Origin: JADKHC01 sp047600805
GTDB lineage: Bacteria > Verrucomicrobiota > Verrucomicrobiia > Opitutales > Opitutaceae
Direction: 5' to 3'
Assembly (NCBI GenBank): GCA_047600805.1
Contig: JASGKG010000001.1
Coordinates: 3,472,001-3,536,000, forward strand
DNA length: 64,000 nt
Part shown: in pieces, positions 1-8,438 of the stretch
Numbering within the stretch: the stretch's first letter is position 1
Layout: every line of letters begins with the position of its first letter
Program-made: the position numbers and the translations under genes
The notes under the pieces: generated by a model
Seen by the model: the letters and a program-made list of their open reading frames with translations, nothing else
What the model was told of the DNA's origin: nothing
The model's database searches: none

Positions 1-359
1 CGCAACCCTCGTCAGTGGCACTTGGGTCAGTGGCAAAACCGTCACGCGCCGTAACGAACCATCGAAACAATCTAACGGCGCGCGGCTTGTTGGCGCTTAA
101 AATAAGTTGAGCTTTCCCTGTTAGCTGAAAATACCATTAGCCGATTACTCGCGTGGGAGTGATGCCGTTTTTGATCAATTTCATCCGCGTCCGTCACCCG
201 CTGACATAACGCCCGCTTTGCTGTCCGAGCCCCTTGTGAGGCCACGCTGACGAGCGAGGCCTGCGTCGAGCGAGAACAGCCACCCCACCGAGTGAACTTT
301 CGTTCGGATTCCGGGTTGATTTATCGTCAAATCACACCCACTTTCAGCCTAATTTCCCC
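1..359. other. Left-edge stretch with no recognised gene
   Basis: I see no gene I can support here. One plus-strand frame is open from the edge to a stop near base 97 and could be the last 30 or so codons of a gene cut by the window, but the translation matches no family I recognise. The rest is presumably the 5' region of the glycoside hydrolase gene. No convincing -35/-10 pair or terminator stands out. A short direct repeat (GTCAGTGGCA-like) occurs twice within the first 35 bases. Confidence 0.4.
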
Positions 360-2006
360 ATGCTTTTCGCCGAAGTACCTCCCCCGCCTCCCGCCATCGT
401 TCAGCCCGCCTACGACACGCGCATCCGACTCAACACCGTCGGGTTTCTGCCTTCCACGCGAAAGGAAGCCACGATCGGAGCACCCTGCAAAAAATTCACT
501 TTGCTGCGCGTTTCCGACGGTGCCGTCGTGTTCACGGGCACTGCAGCCCAGCCAATCAAAACCGACAAAGAAGACACGGACGAGCAGGTGCAGATCGTCG
601 ATTTTTCGGAATTTCGCACCCCCGGGCAATATCGTCTCCAGGTCGAAGGCGTCGGTTCGTCGGCACCTTTCACGATCGCGGCCGATGTGTGGAACACTCC
701 GTACGAAGCAGCTGCGCGCGCGATGTATCTCTGGCGCTGCGGGACGGCTGTTGAAACCACTTGGAACGGCACGAAATTCAGTCACGCGCCCTGCCATCTC
801 GACGACGCCTGGATGGATTACGCGGAGGGAGAACACAAAAAAGTGCCGTCGTTAGGCGGCTGGCACGATGCCGGCGATTACAACAAATACGTCGTCAATG
901 CCGGCGTCACCATCGGCATGATGCTGAAAGCGTGGGAACAATTTCCAAAACAAGTCGCAACCGACAATCTCGGCATTCCGGAGAGCGGCAACGGCGTGCC
1001 GGATCTGCTCGATGAAATTCGCTGGGAATTGGACTGGCTTTTCACGATGCAGGCCGACGATGGCCGCGTTTATCACAAGGTGAGTGCGCGCGACTTCAAA
1101 TTTTGGGGCCCGTCGGAGAACGATAAATCCGTGCGCTATTTCACTCCGTGGAGCACCGTGGCGACCGCGGATTTCACCGCGATCATGGCGGCGTGTGCCC
1201 GCGCCTGGCGTCCTTTCGATGCTGCGTTTGCGGATCGTTGTTTGGCCGCGGCGCGCAAGAGTTGGGGCATACTCGCCAGGACACCTCAGCAAGTCGATGC
1301 CGACCAATCGGCCTTTTCCACCGGAGCCTACGCTCCGAAAGATGCGTCGCACAGGCTGTGGGCCTTGGCCGAACTTTGGGAAACCACCAATGAGGCGGCG
1401 TTTCTGCAGGAGTTTGAAAAAAGCACGAGAGCGTTTGGAGCTGCGTTTACTTTTGACGGACCGAACTGGGGCGACGTGCAGAACCTGGCTTTTGCGACCT
1501 ATTTATCGTCAGCCCATCCCGACGCGCGCGACGCCAAACTCGTGAAGCTCCTGACCGACAGCCTAGTCAAGCAAGCCCGTGCTGCGGTGGAAATGTCCGA
1601 GAAAAATGGTTATGGTCGGCCACTGGGCGGAGCACGCAAGACGTGGTATTGGGGGGCCAACGGTACCGTCGCCGGACAAACGCTGGTGTTAAACCTTGCC
1701 GATCGTCTTCGACCGGACCGGCGTTACCGTGAGACAGCACAGCGCGCGCTCGATTTTCTTTTTGGACGCAATTTCCACGCACGTTCTTACGTCACGGGCA
1801 TCGGCGCCAATCCCCCGCTGCATCCGCACGACCGGCGTGGCGAACCGGCTTGGCCGGGGTATCTCGTAGGCGGCGGCTGGCCCAACGGTCGCAGTTGGGC
1901 GGACCTCCTGGCTCGGTACGATCTCAACGAAATTGCGATCAACTGGAACGGAGCCCTCCTCTACGCCACGGCGGCCTTTGTAGAGCCGACGTCGCCGTCA
2001 AAGTAA
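360..2006 (+). CDS. Glycoside hydrolase family 9 (endoglucanase-type) with N-terminal Ig-like domain
   Basis: Predicted beta-glucanase that hydrolyses beta-1,4-glucans with inversion. Residues about 20-108 look like the Ig-like domain that precedes many family 9 catalytic modules (motif RLNTVGFLP). Residues about 110-540 form the (alpha/alpha)6 catalytic module. GGWHDAGDYNKY at 166-177 supplies the paired Asp residues (D170 and D173) that act as general base in the family, and DLNEIAINWN near the end carries the likely acid Glu (E524). The length of 548 aa is normal for Ig-GH9 proteins. ATG at 360 is the first ATG in frame; the reading frame stays open upstream, but its translation gives no signal peptide. 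The N-terminus (MLFAEVPPPPP) is not a signal sequence, so the enzyme may be cytoplasmic or periplasmic by an unseen route, or the true start may be a non-ATG codon. Substrate specificity cannot be read from sequence. Confidence 0.88.
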   Translation: MLFAEVPPPPPAIVQPAYDTRIRLNTVGFLPSTRKEATIGAPCKKFTLLRVSDGAVVFTGTAAQPIKTDKEDTDEQVQIVDFSEFRTPGQYRLQVEGVGSSAPFTIAADVWNTPYEAAARAMYLWRCGTAVETTWNGTKFSHAPCHLDDAWMDYAEGEHKKVPSLGGWHDAGDYNKYVVNAGVTIGMMLKAWEQFPKQVATDNLGIPESGNGVPDLLDEIRWELDWLFTMQADDGRVYHKVSARDFKFWGPSENDKSVRYFTPWSTVATADFTAIMAACARAWRPFDAAFADRCLAAARKSWGILARTPQQVDADQSAFSTGAYAPKDASHRLWALAELWETTNEAAFLQEFEKSTRAFGAAFTFDGPNWGDVQNLAFATYLSSAHPDARDAKLVKLLTDSLVKQARAAVEMSEKNGYGRPLGGARKTWYWGANGTVAGQTLVLNLADRLRPDRRYRETAQRALDFLFGRNFHARSYVTGIGANPPLHPHDRRGEPAWPGYLVGGGWPNGRSWADLLARYDLNEIAINWNGALLYATAAFVEPTSPSK

Positions 2007-2204
2007 GTTCCTGAGCGCGGTTCCGTCCCGCAGCGTGGACGGGCCTGTGCCCGTGGCGACCGCATACGTTTCGCATGATTGCCGCAGGATGCACACAGGG
2101 TTCCTGTGTAAGTGGTTTTAAAATAGAAGCTTGCTGGATCCTAAGGTAGGCCAACTGCGGCCCAACGGCTTCACTCGCAGGATCCGCACCGCGTGCCGAT
2201 ATAA

Positions 2205-2218
2205 GAGGATATATCCTC
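2205..2218. repeat. 14-bp perfect palindrome upstream of a small gene
   Basis: GAGGATA/TATCCTC is a perfect inverted repeat that ends 22 bases before the ATG at 2241. It could be an operator for the small gene that follows, or chance. One half contains a GAGG that resembles a Shine-Dalgarno core but lies too far from the start codon. Confidence 0.3.
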
Positions 2219-2240
2219 GAAGCCAATACGCGTCGGCGCT

Positions 2241-2540
2241 ATGTCCTACGACAGCTACAATCATTATCGTCATGGCCATCACCCCTCTACGTGGGGATTT
2301 GCGTCCAACGCTGCCGACTCGAAGACCCTGGCTGTGCTGCCCGAGGCGATCGCGATGGTGGAAGAATCAATTCACCGCGGAAAATTGCTTTCCCCCATGG
2401 AAGCGATGGCACTGGCCTGCGGCGAAGCGCGTGAAAAAGATACACTCTATTCAATCGCGTTAAAACTTTCGCACCAACGCGACCTCGATTTGGAAGTGCT
2501 CCTCGCGGCGTTGGGCCAACGCTTCTCCGGCTACGCGTGA
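2241..2540 (+). CDS. Hypothetical 99-residue protein
   Basis: I do not recognise this family. The N-terminal 20 residues are rich in Tyr, His and Ser, and the rest is predicted mainly helical (LPEAIAMVEESIHRGKLL; EKDTLYSIALKLSHQRDLDL). No Cys pairs, signal peptide or membrane segment are visible. The ATG at 2241 is the first start in frame after about 230 noncoding bases. It converges on the giant lyase-like gene, with a terminator hairpin between the two. Coding potential is supported by length, a compact helical C-terminus and good third-position GC, but the function is unknown. Confidence 0.6.
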   Translation: MSYDSYNHYRHGHHPSTWGFASNAADSKTLAVLPEAIAMVEESIHRGKLLSPMEAMALACGEAREKDTLYSIALKLSHQRDLDLEVLLAALGQRFSGYA

Positions 2541-2550
2541 TTTTATGGAC

Positions 2551-2582
2551 AAAAAAAGAAGGCCGGCGAAATGCCGGCCTTC
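2551..2582 (-). terminator. Rho-independent terminator of the giant lyase-like gene
   Basis: A perfect 10-bp stem, GAAGGCCGGC (2558-2567) pairing with GCCGGCCTTC (2573-2582) around a 5-base loop, is followed on the minus strand by seven T residues (2557-2551). It lies 28 bases past the stop of the minus-strand gene ending at 2610. It may also halt weak readthrough from the plus-strand gene ending at 2540. Confidence 0.85.
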
Positions 2583-2609
2583 TGCTAAACTTTCAGCTAG
2601 AGCTAATTT

Positions 2610-5600
2610 TTAGTGGAGCTCCGGGTCGGTCACCACAGCGTTTCCATTGAGCGTCAGGTTGTCGGCAGCCACGCGTCCGTGGAGCTTGGCACTGCCGTTC
2701 ACCGTCACCCGGCCATTCGGAACCACAACCGAAGCGTTGAGCGTGACGCTGCCGTTGAGCGTCAAGTCACCGCTGGCGATTTCGATCACGAACGAATTAT
2801 CCGCGGCGCCTGAAGTGCCGGCGCCGTTGAAGTTCGTGCCGTTCGCGAGACGGAGCACCACCGGGCCGACGACTTGCACCGTGGCATTTCCGTTCAACGT
2901 GAGGCGCTGCAAGTTGTAGACCGCTGGCTCTGAGGCGCCCGGCACACCGAGCACGAAGCTGCCGTTGCTATTCGCCGTGAAGTCGCCGTAAGTGCCCGCG
3001 GGAATCGCGACCGCGCCCACGTTTCCGTTGAGCGTGAGATTGCGGACCGTGGCGAAATCACCTATTGGATCAGTGGCCTTGTTGAGGTTGACGTAACGCG
3101 TGCCCGTCGGCTGCGGGATCGCCGCGATCGTCGGCAGCGTTACCGGATCAACGCGGCGCACCAGGTTGCGAAGCACCGCACCGCCGTTAAGCGTAACGAC
3201 ATAGCCGGCCGGCGCCTGCTGGCCCGCTGCATCGATCGTACCGCCGAACGCCGGGCGGCCGTTGACGCGCAGCGTCGGCATTCCCGGCACGAGCAGGTCG
3301 AGCGAGATCATCGCACCACCGTTCATCGTCACGTATTCGCCGTTGAGCATCTGTACCGAACCATCGACATCGCCATTCAGCGTCGGCGCATGGCGCACGG
3401 TGACGGTGGCAACAATCTTGAACGTGCCTGTCGCGGCACCTTCGTAATTGTTGTCATCCACTGTAGCGGTGACGGCGTACGTTCCCGGATAAGTTGGCGC
3501 AGGATTGCTGCCGTCGTAAGTGAAGATCACGTTCAGGCCAGTCGGATCGGTCGTCGCCGTCGGATTGCGCGGCGTACCGTCGTAAGAGCGAACAAGGTCA
3601 CTCAGCGTCACGGTGGCAGCCGCTTTAGCGATATGAATTGGAAGCGGCGCGGTGCCGGTTCCAGCAATATTGGTCGCACTGATCTGTGCCGTATAATCAC
3701 CGGCCGCAGACGGGATGCCCGAAATCACACCGGTGCTGGCATCGACCGTGAGGCCCGGGGGCAATCCACTGGCGCCGAAGCTTGTCGGTGCGTTGCCAGC
3801 GGTGATCGTGTAACTGAACGGCACGCCGTACGTGCCCTCAGCCGAAGCCGGACTCGTGATGAACGGTGTGCCTACAATTGTCATCTGCAGCGAATTTCCG
3901 ACGATGGCGAAACTTGCGGCAAATCCGGCGGGTAAACCGCTCGCCGAGAAGTCGCTGGCGTCAAAGTCCGTCGAGCCAAAGGTGGCGACGGTGTAAACGT
4001 TACCCGCCGCGAAGGCCGCGCCCGGAGAGCAAACAAACGTGTAGTTGCCCGCCGTGCCCTTTGTCAGAGCCCCGGACAGCGCGAGGGCGTCGGAGCCCGT
4101 GTCGATGTTGATGGCCACGGCGCCGCCGCCGTTCCAAACGAGCGATGGGCCGGTAAACATTCCGCCATTCACCACACCGGGGGCGATCTGGCCGCCATCG
4201 CCAAGCGTGATGCCACGGTTTATCGTGCCGGACACTGCGAGGTGTCCGCTGCCGCTTACGGTCAGCGCACCGCCGTTCGCCAACGAGCCGGTGACAGAGA
4301 GAGCGCCTGCGCTCACAACAACGTCACCTGTGAAGGTGTTGGCGCCTGCGAGCGTGAGCGTACCTAGGCCGGTTTTATTGAAGCCGCCCGCGCCGGTAAG
4401 AGGACCAGCAAGCACGATACTGTGAGCATTGCCGTCGACGTCGCCTGCGCGGATCTGCGTATCGGCGGAGGAGCCCGCGAGAACGATCGGGTGCGTCGTG
4501 CTCCAATCCGCCACCGCGCCGAGCACACCGCTATTCAGCGTGATCGATGTGGTCATACCAGTGGTGCCGTTTTTCACGATGCCGCCAGTGCCGATATTGA
4601 GTTCACCGGTCGTGACCGCGACAGTCGCCGAACCAGCGCTACTGGTGGAATCATAACCGAGGGTTAGCTTGGCGAGATTCGTCACGCCGCCGGTGATCAG
4701 CAGCTTGGAAACGTTGTTGGCCTGCGAGCCGGGATTCCGCGACATGATCAAACCGGAGGCGGAATCGAGCACATTGAACTCGCCGCCCGAAACATAGATC
4801 ACGCCACCGCGTCCAGCAGTGACTTGGTAACCGTTGTGGACCACCCCGGTAACGGTAAGTTTTCCTCCGGAAATCGTCATGCCGGCCCACGAATTGTTGG
4901 TGCCAAGGCCGATCGTACCAACCGTCGTATCGCCGCCGCCGATAAGCACGCCTGTGCCGACTGTTTGGGTTTCCGAGTCGCCACTGCGGGGGAAGGAAAT
5001 ATCCTCCGCGGTGACAACGCCGCCCGTAACCTTGAACCAGCTGTTGCGGGCATTGGACGGAAGAATCTTTTTAAACTCGGCCGTGCCGCCGCTCACCCAC
5101 ACGCCCGTGCCTGTGCCGGAAGTCCAGCTAATGTTGCCAGGCGTGCTGAACGAACCACCTGATACACGCAATTGCTGCGACGTGGCGATCGTGACCGAAG
5201 ACGGCGTAAACGTGCCGCCCTCGCCCACTTCGACGATGCCTTTCGTGAGCGTCAGAGCGCCGGTGAGTTGGGGGTTGGGCTGGGTTAGCTTCAACGTTCC
5301 GATTCCGAGCTTTGTCCAACCCGTCGTGCAGACGACGCTTGCGTCGAGAATCGTGGGATAGGCGTTGGCTGCAGGAACGTCGGTGGGATCGCTGGCAGCT
5401 GCCCCGACGATGCCAGCATCAACTTGAATCGTCGGCGTGCCAGTGGTCGAAAGTGTCAACGTGTTGGCGGGATTGCCGCCGTTGGTAATCTTCCAGCTCA
5501 TCGGCGTGGAGTAATCGACATCGCCCGTGACCAGGCGACCGATCGTGCGCGGCGAATCGAGCACCAGCGAAATATCGCTCGTCGCATCGATGGCGTTGAA

Positions 5601-8192
5601 TTCAGCCGTCGTGCCGGCACCGCTGGCAACACTGCCCCAGGCAGGGTTCCAGTTCGCCGGATCGCTCCAGAGACCGCCCGACTCGTCGGTGATCCACGAA
5701 CCACTGCCCAGCAGGCGCATCGTGTACACCTGGCCTGCGGTATAGGTGCCGCTGCTGACCGTGTTGCCAGCAATGTCGTTGATCGAGGCACTGGCCTTGC
5801 GGTCGAGGCGAATCGTGCCGTCGCCGCCCGCACCTGTCACCGTGACATCGTAAACCGAACTACTTACCGCCGCCAAGGAGGCGATCGCGCCGCTCATGCC
5901 GGTTCCTGAGGTCGTGAGGGTGAAATCGCCTGTGTCGACGCCCGTCACAGGTTCAGCAAAGGTCACACGGTAAACCAGCGTGCTCGCGACGGTGCTGGCC
6001 GTGGCGGGATTGGACCGGTTGATGGTGCTGATCGCGGGCGCCACAGTATCAACCGTCACGGTGAGCGTGCCGGAAGCCGGGCTCGTGCTGCCGCCGAGGG
6101 TGGCCGTAGCGGAGAATTTATAAACGCCCGAGGCCAGCGTGGTGCCTGTGTAGTTGTAGGAGAAGGTTCCGGTGCCCGTCGCAACTGTGGTGCCAATGAC
6201 GCCAGTGCCGATACGGGTAATTGTCACCGTCGAACCGGCAGGAGCGGTGCCATTCAGGAAGAGAGTAGTATCCTTTGTGATGTAGTCGGTCGTGGCAGAA
6301 CCGGTGTCGTCCACGACGCCAGTGAATACCGGAGGCGCAACCGTGGTGTCGATCAGGTAAGCCGCAGATGACGAACCGACGTTGCCCGCTAAATCCGCCG
6401 CCGTGGCGGTGAAAGAGTACGCGCCAGGAGCGAGGCCGGGGCCCGTGTAGGTCGCACTCCAGGCGCCTACGTCATCAGCAGTAGCGGTGCCGACCGCCGT
6501 GCCGTTCAGCCAAACTGTAACAACTGCGTTCGCCTCGGACGTGCCGGAAAATACCACGGCCGGATTAGTCACGATGCTCGTGATCGCCGGAGCGGCCGCG
6601 GGCACGGTGTCGATTTTCACGACAAAAGCCGGAGTGGCTGGCGAGAATTTCCCACCGCCAAGATCTACCACGGCATAAAAAGCGTAGTAACGGTCCGCCA
6701 AAACAGTTCCTGTATAATCATAGGTCCACTGGCCGGACGCGTCCGCCACCGCCGTACCGACCAAGCCGGTATCGACACGGCAGAGCGACACGGTTTTGCC
6801 AGCGGCAGCCGTTCCCTTGATCAAAATAGTCTGGTCGGAGGTCACTCCGTCAGCCGTCGAAGCGCCGGTGTCGCTCACAATGCCAGTGATGGCGACGCCC
6901 GGTACGCCGGTCACGGCGAGCGCGTTGATATAATGCTCGAGATTGGTGTAACCGTCGGCTTGCACGACATTATTGTCGGCCACGAGAGGATCGGTTCCGG
7001 CGGCCTGCTCCCACCAGTCAGGCATGCCGTCGCCGTCGGTGTCCGTCGGGGCAAGCCCACCGTTGAGAGTTCCGATGCCGCCCACTTCACTTTCGTTGTA
7101 GATTTGCGTGCCGTTGGTTCCGTAGGAAAGCACTTCATTGATCATGTAAGTATCCACAGAGTCACGACGGCGGGAGGCGCCCGAGTAGGTCAGCACCTGC
7201 TGCAGTGCCTGCTGGGCCGTGAGCGTGGTCGCGGGAGCTGGATAATCGAAGCGCGTCGTTACAATCTGCAGCGTTGGAAAATCCGCATCAGTGACGGGCA
7301 TCGCATCGAGCACGCCGTCCAGATTCGTGTCCTGGAAGTTGCCCGCATGGAAAAGACGATAGTTGAGATTACCGGTTTTGAAAGGTGAGGTGCCCACACC
7401 GGAGTTCGGGCCGCCGATGAAATAGCAGCCGATCATATTCGCAAAAGTGTCACCTGCAGAATCGCCCGCCGGAATGTACCCACCACCGCTACCCCAGTTG
7501 TAGACGACGTTGTTGATGTAGTCGTTCACGCCTTTCACCTTCGGATTACGCATCCAGTTGTCGGCATAGAGCGTGCGGAAAATCGAGACGCCGCCACTGG
7601 TCTGAATCAAACCACCCGCGGAGTGAACGAGGAGGCCCTGACCGATAATGCAGTCCTGGATCGTGATATTGTTAATCCCCGACCCGCTCACCGAAAACGT
7701 TTCATCGCGTCCCCAAGAAGCGGATACGTGATCAAAGATCATGTCGTGTCCAGAGGCGATGCCCACCGTGTCGGTTCCGCTGTCGCCGTTGATGCCTTCA
7801 CGAAAGCGGATGTAACGGCAGATGGTGTTGTTCGCATCTGAAAACGAGAGGCGATTCCCATAAACCGCAATGCCGTCGCCGGGCGCCGTCTGGCCTGCAA
7901 TGGTGATGTTTGCTTTCACCACGATTGGAGACGTGATGCGAATAATGCCGCCCACATCGAAAACCACCGTCCGCCCCGCCACACTCACCGCCTCGCGGAA
8001 GGAGCCGGCGCCGGAGTCGTTTAGGTTGGTGACGTGGTAGACAGTGCCGCCACGACCGCCTGTGGCACTGGCACCGAAACCTTCGGCACCAGGAAACGCA
8101 GGAATCGCCAAAAGGCTTCCCGCGGACAATACAGATGCGCAAACTGCGCTAACCATTAGGCGCAGCAACGACGAGACACGCGATGCGTTCAT
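2610..8192 (-). CDS. Giant secreted pectate-lyase-like protein with Ig, autotransporter-type and MBG repeats
   Basis: A secreted multidomain protein of 1860 aa, counted from the ATG at 8192. That start gives a clear signal peptide (hydrophobic core LLRLMVSAVCASVLSAGSLLA, cut before IPAFPG); a TTG start 13 codons earlier would bury it. Residues about 30-370 match polysaccharide lyase family 1-like right-handed beta-helix proteins (FPGAEGFGA, then GGRGGTVYHVTNLNDSGAGS). A thrombospondin-type Ca-binding motif (DTDGDGMPDWW) is near 380-395. Ig-like modules cover about 430-800, with autotransporter-associated beta repeats around 950-1310 (LTGAGGFNKTGLGTLTLAG). A putative Ig domain lies near 1444-1517 and an MBG domain near 1520-1590. 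The last 250 residues repeat LNGN/LNGS. No obvious membrane anchor is present at the C-terminus. Likely role: polysaccharide degradation or adhesion at the cell surface. Catalytic activity is inferred, since active-site residues cannot be assigned by eye. Confidence 0.85.
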   Translation of the reverse strand: MNASRVSSLLRLMVSAVCASVLSAGSLLAIPAFPGAEGFGASATGGRGGTVYHVTNLNDSGAGSFREAVSVAGRTVVFDVGGIIRITSPIVVKANITIAGQTAPGDGIAVYGNRLSFSDANNTICRYIRFREGINGDSGTDTVGIASGHDMIFDHVSASWGRDETFSVSGSGINNITIQDCIIGQGLLVHSAGGLIQTSGGVSIFRTLYADNWMRNPKVKGVNDYINNVVYNWGSGGGYIPAGDSAGDTFANMIGCYFIGGPNSGVGTSPFKTGNLNYRLFHAGNFQDTNLDGVLDAMPVTDADFPTLQIVTTRFDYPAPATTLTAQQALQQVLTYSGASRRRDSVDTYMINEVLSYGTNGTQIYNESEVGGIGTLNGGLAPTDTDGDGMPDWWEQAAGTDPLVADNNVVQADGYTNLEHYINALAVTGVPGVAITGIVSDTGASTADGVTSDQTILIKGTAAAGKTVSLCRVDTGLVGTAVADASGQWTYDYTGTVLADRYYAFYAVVDLGGGKFSPATPAFVVKIDTVPAAAPAITSIVTNPAVVFSGTSEANAVVTVWLNGTAVGTATADDVGAWSATYTGPGLAPGAYSFTATAADLAGNVGSSSAAYLIDTTVAPPVFTGVVDDTGSATTDYITKDTTLFLNGTAPAGSTVTITRIGTGVIGTTVATGTGTFSYNYTGTTLASGVYKFSATATLGGSTSPASGTLTVTVDTVAPAISTINRSNPATASTVASTLVYRVTFAEPVTGVDTGDFTLTTSGTGMSGAIASLAAVSSSVYDVTVTGAGGDGTIRLDRKASASINDIAGNTVSSGTYTAGQVYTMRLLGSGSWITDESGGLWSDPANWNPAWGSVASGAGTTAEFNAIDATSDISLVLDSPRTIGRLVTGDVDYSTPMSWKITNGGNPANTLTLSTTGTPTIQVDAGIVGAAASDPTDVPAANAYPTILDASVVCTTGWTKLGIGTLKLTQPNPQLTGALTLTKGIVEVGEGGTFTPSSVTIATSQQLRVSGGSFSTPGNISWTSGTGTGVWVSGGTAEFKKILPSNARNSWFKVTGGVVTAEDISFPRSGDSETQTVGTGVLIGGGDTTVGTIGLGTNNSWAGMTISGGKLTVTGVVHNGYQVTAGRGGVIYVSGGEFNVLDSASGLIMSRNPGSQANNVSKLLITGGVTNLAKLTLGYDSTSSAGSATVAVTTGELNIGTGGIVKNGTTGMTTSITLNSGVLGAVADWSTTHPIVLAGSSADTQIRAGDVDGNAHSIVLAGPLTGAGGFNKTGLGTLTLAGANTFTGDVVVSAGALSVTGSLANGGALTVSGSGHLAVSGTINRGITLGDGGQIAPGVVNGGMFTGPSLVWNGGGAVAINIDTGSDALALSGALTKGTAGNYTFVCSPGAAFAAGNVYTVATFGSTDFDASDFSASGLPAGFAASFAIVGNSLQMTIVGTPFITSPASAEGTYGVPFSYTITAGNAPTSFGASGLPPGLTVDASTGVISGIPSAAGDYTAQISATNIAGTGTAPLPIHIAKAAATVTLSDLVRSYDGTPRNPTATTDPTGLNVIFTYDGSNPAPTYPGTYAVTATVDDNNYEGAATGTFKIVATVTVRHAPTLNGDVDGSVQMLNGEYVTMNGGAMISLDLLVPGMPTLRVNGRPAFGGTIDAAGQQAPAGYVVTLNGGAVLRNLVRRVDPVTLPTIAAIPQPTGTRYVNLNKATDPIGDFATVRNLTLNGNVGAVAIPAGTYGDFTANSNGSFVLGVPGASEPAVYNLQRLTLNGNATVQVVGPVVLRLANGTNFNGAGTSGAADNSFVIEIASGDLTLNGSVTLNASVVVPNGRVTVNGSAKLHGRVAADNLTLNGNAVVTDPELH

Positions 8193-8438
8193 AATAGGGG
8201 GATTCAGCCGGGTTGATGAGGCCCGGTTCAAGAGTTACAGGGGTGGCTGGAGTTACCACACAACGACACGCCCGCCCGCGAACAGTTCGACTGGTTGTGG
8301 AAAATCTAACAAACCGCCGATTTGTCAGCGAACGGAAGATCGGGTGTGGTCCGAGAACGGAACGCTCAGCAAACCACAGCGTCAATGGCAAAGTCCCCCC
8401 GCAAATCGTCCAGTACGAGTCACAAAAGATGAGTGTGA

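Noticed and set aside
292..855. Open frame of 187 codons overlapping the start of the GH9 gene
   Set aside because: Arg/Ser/Pro-rich translation typical of a wrong frame within the GH9 coding region.
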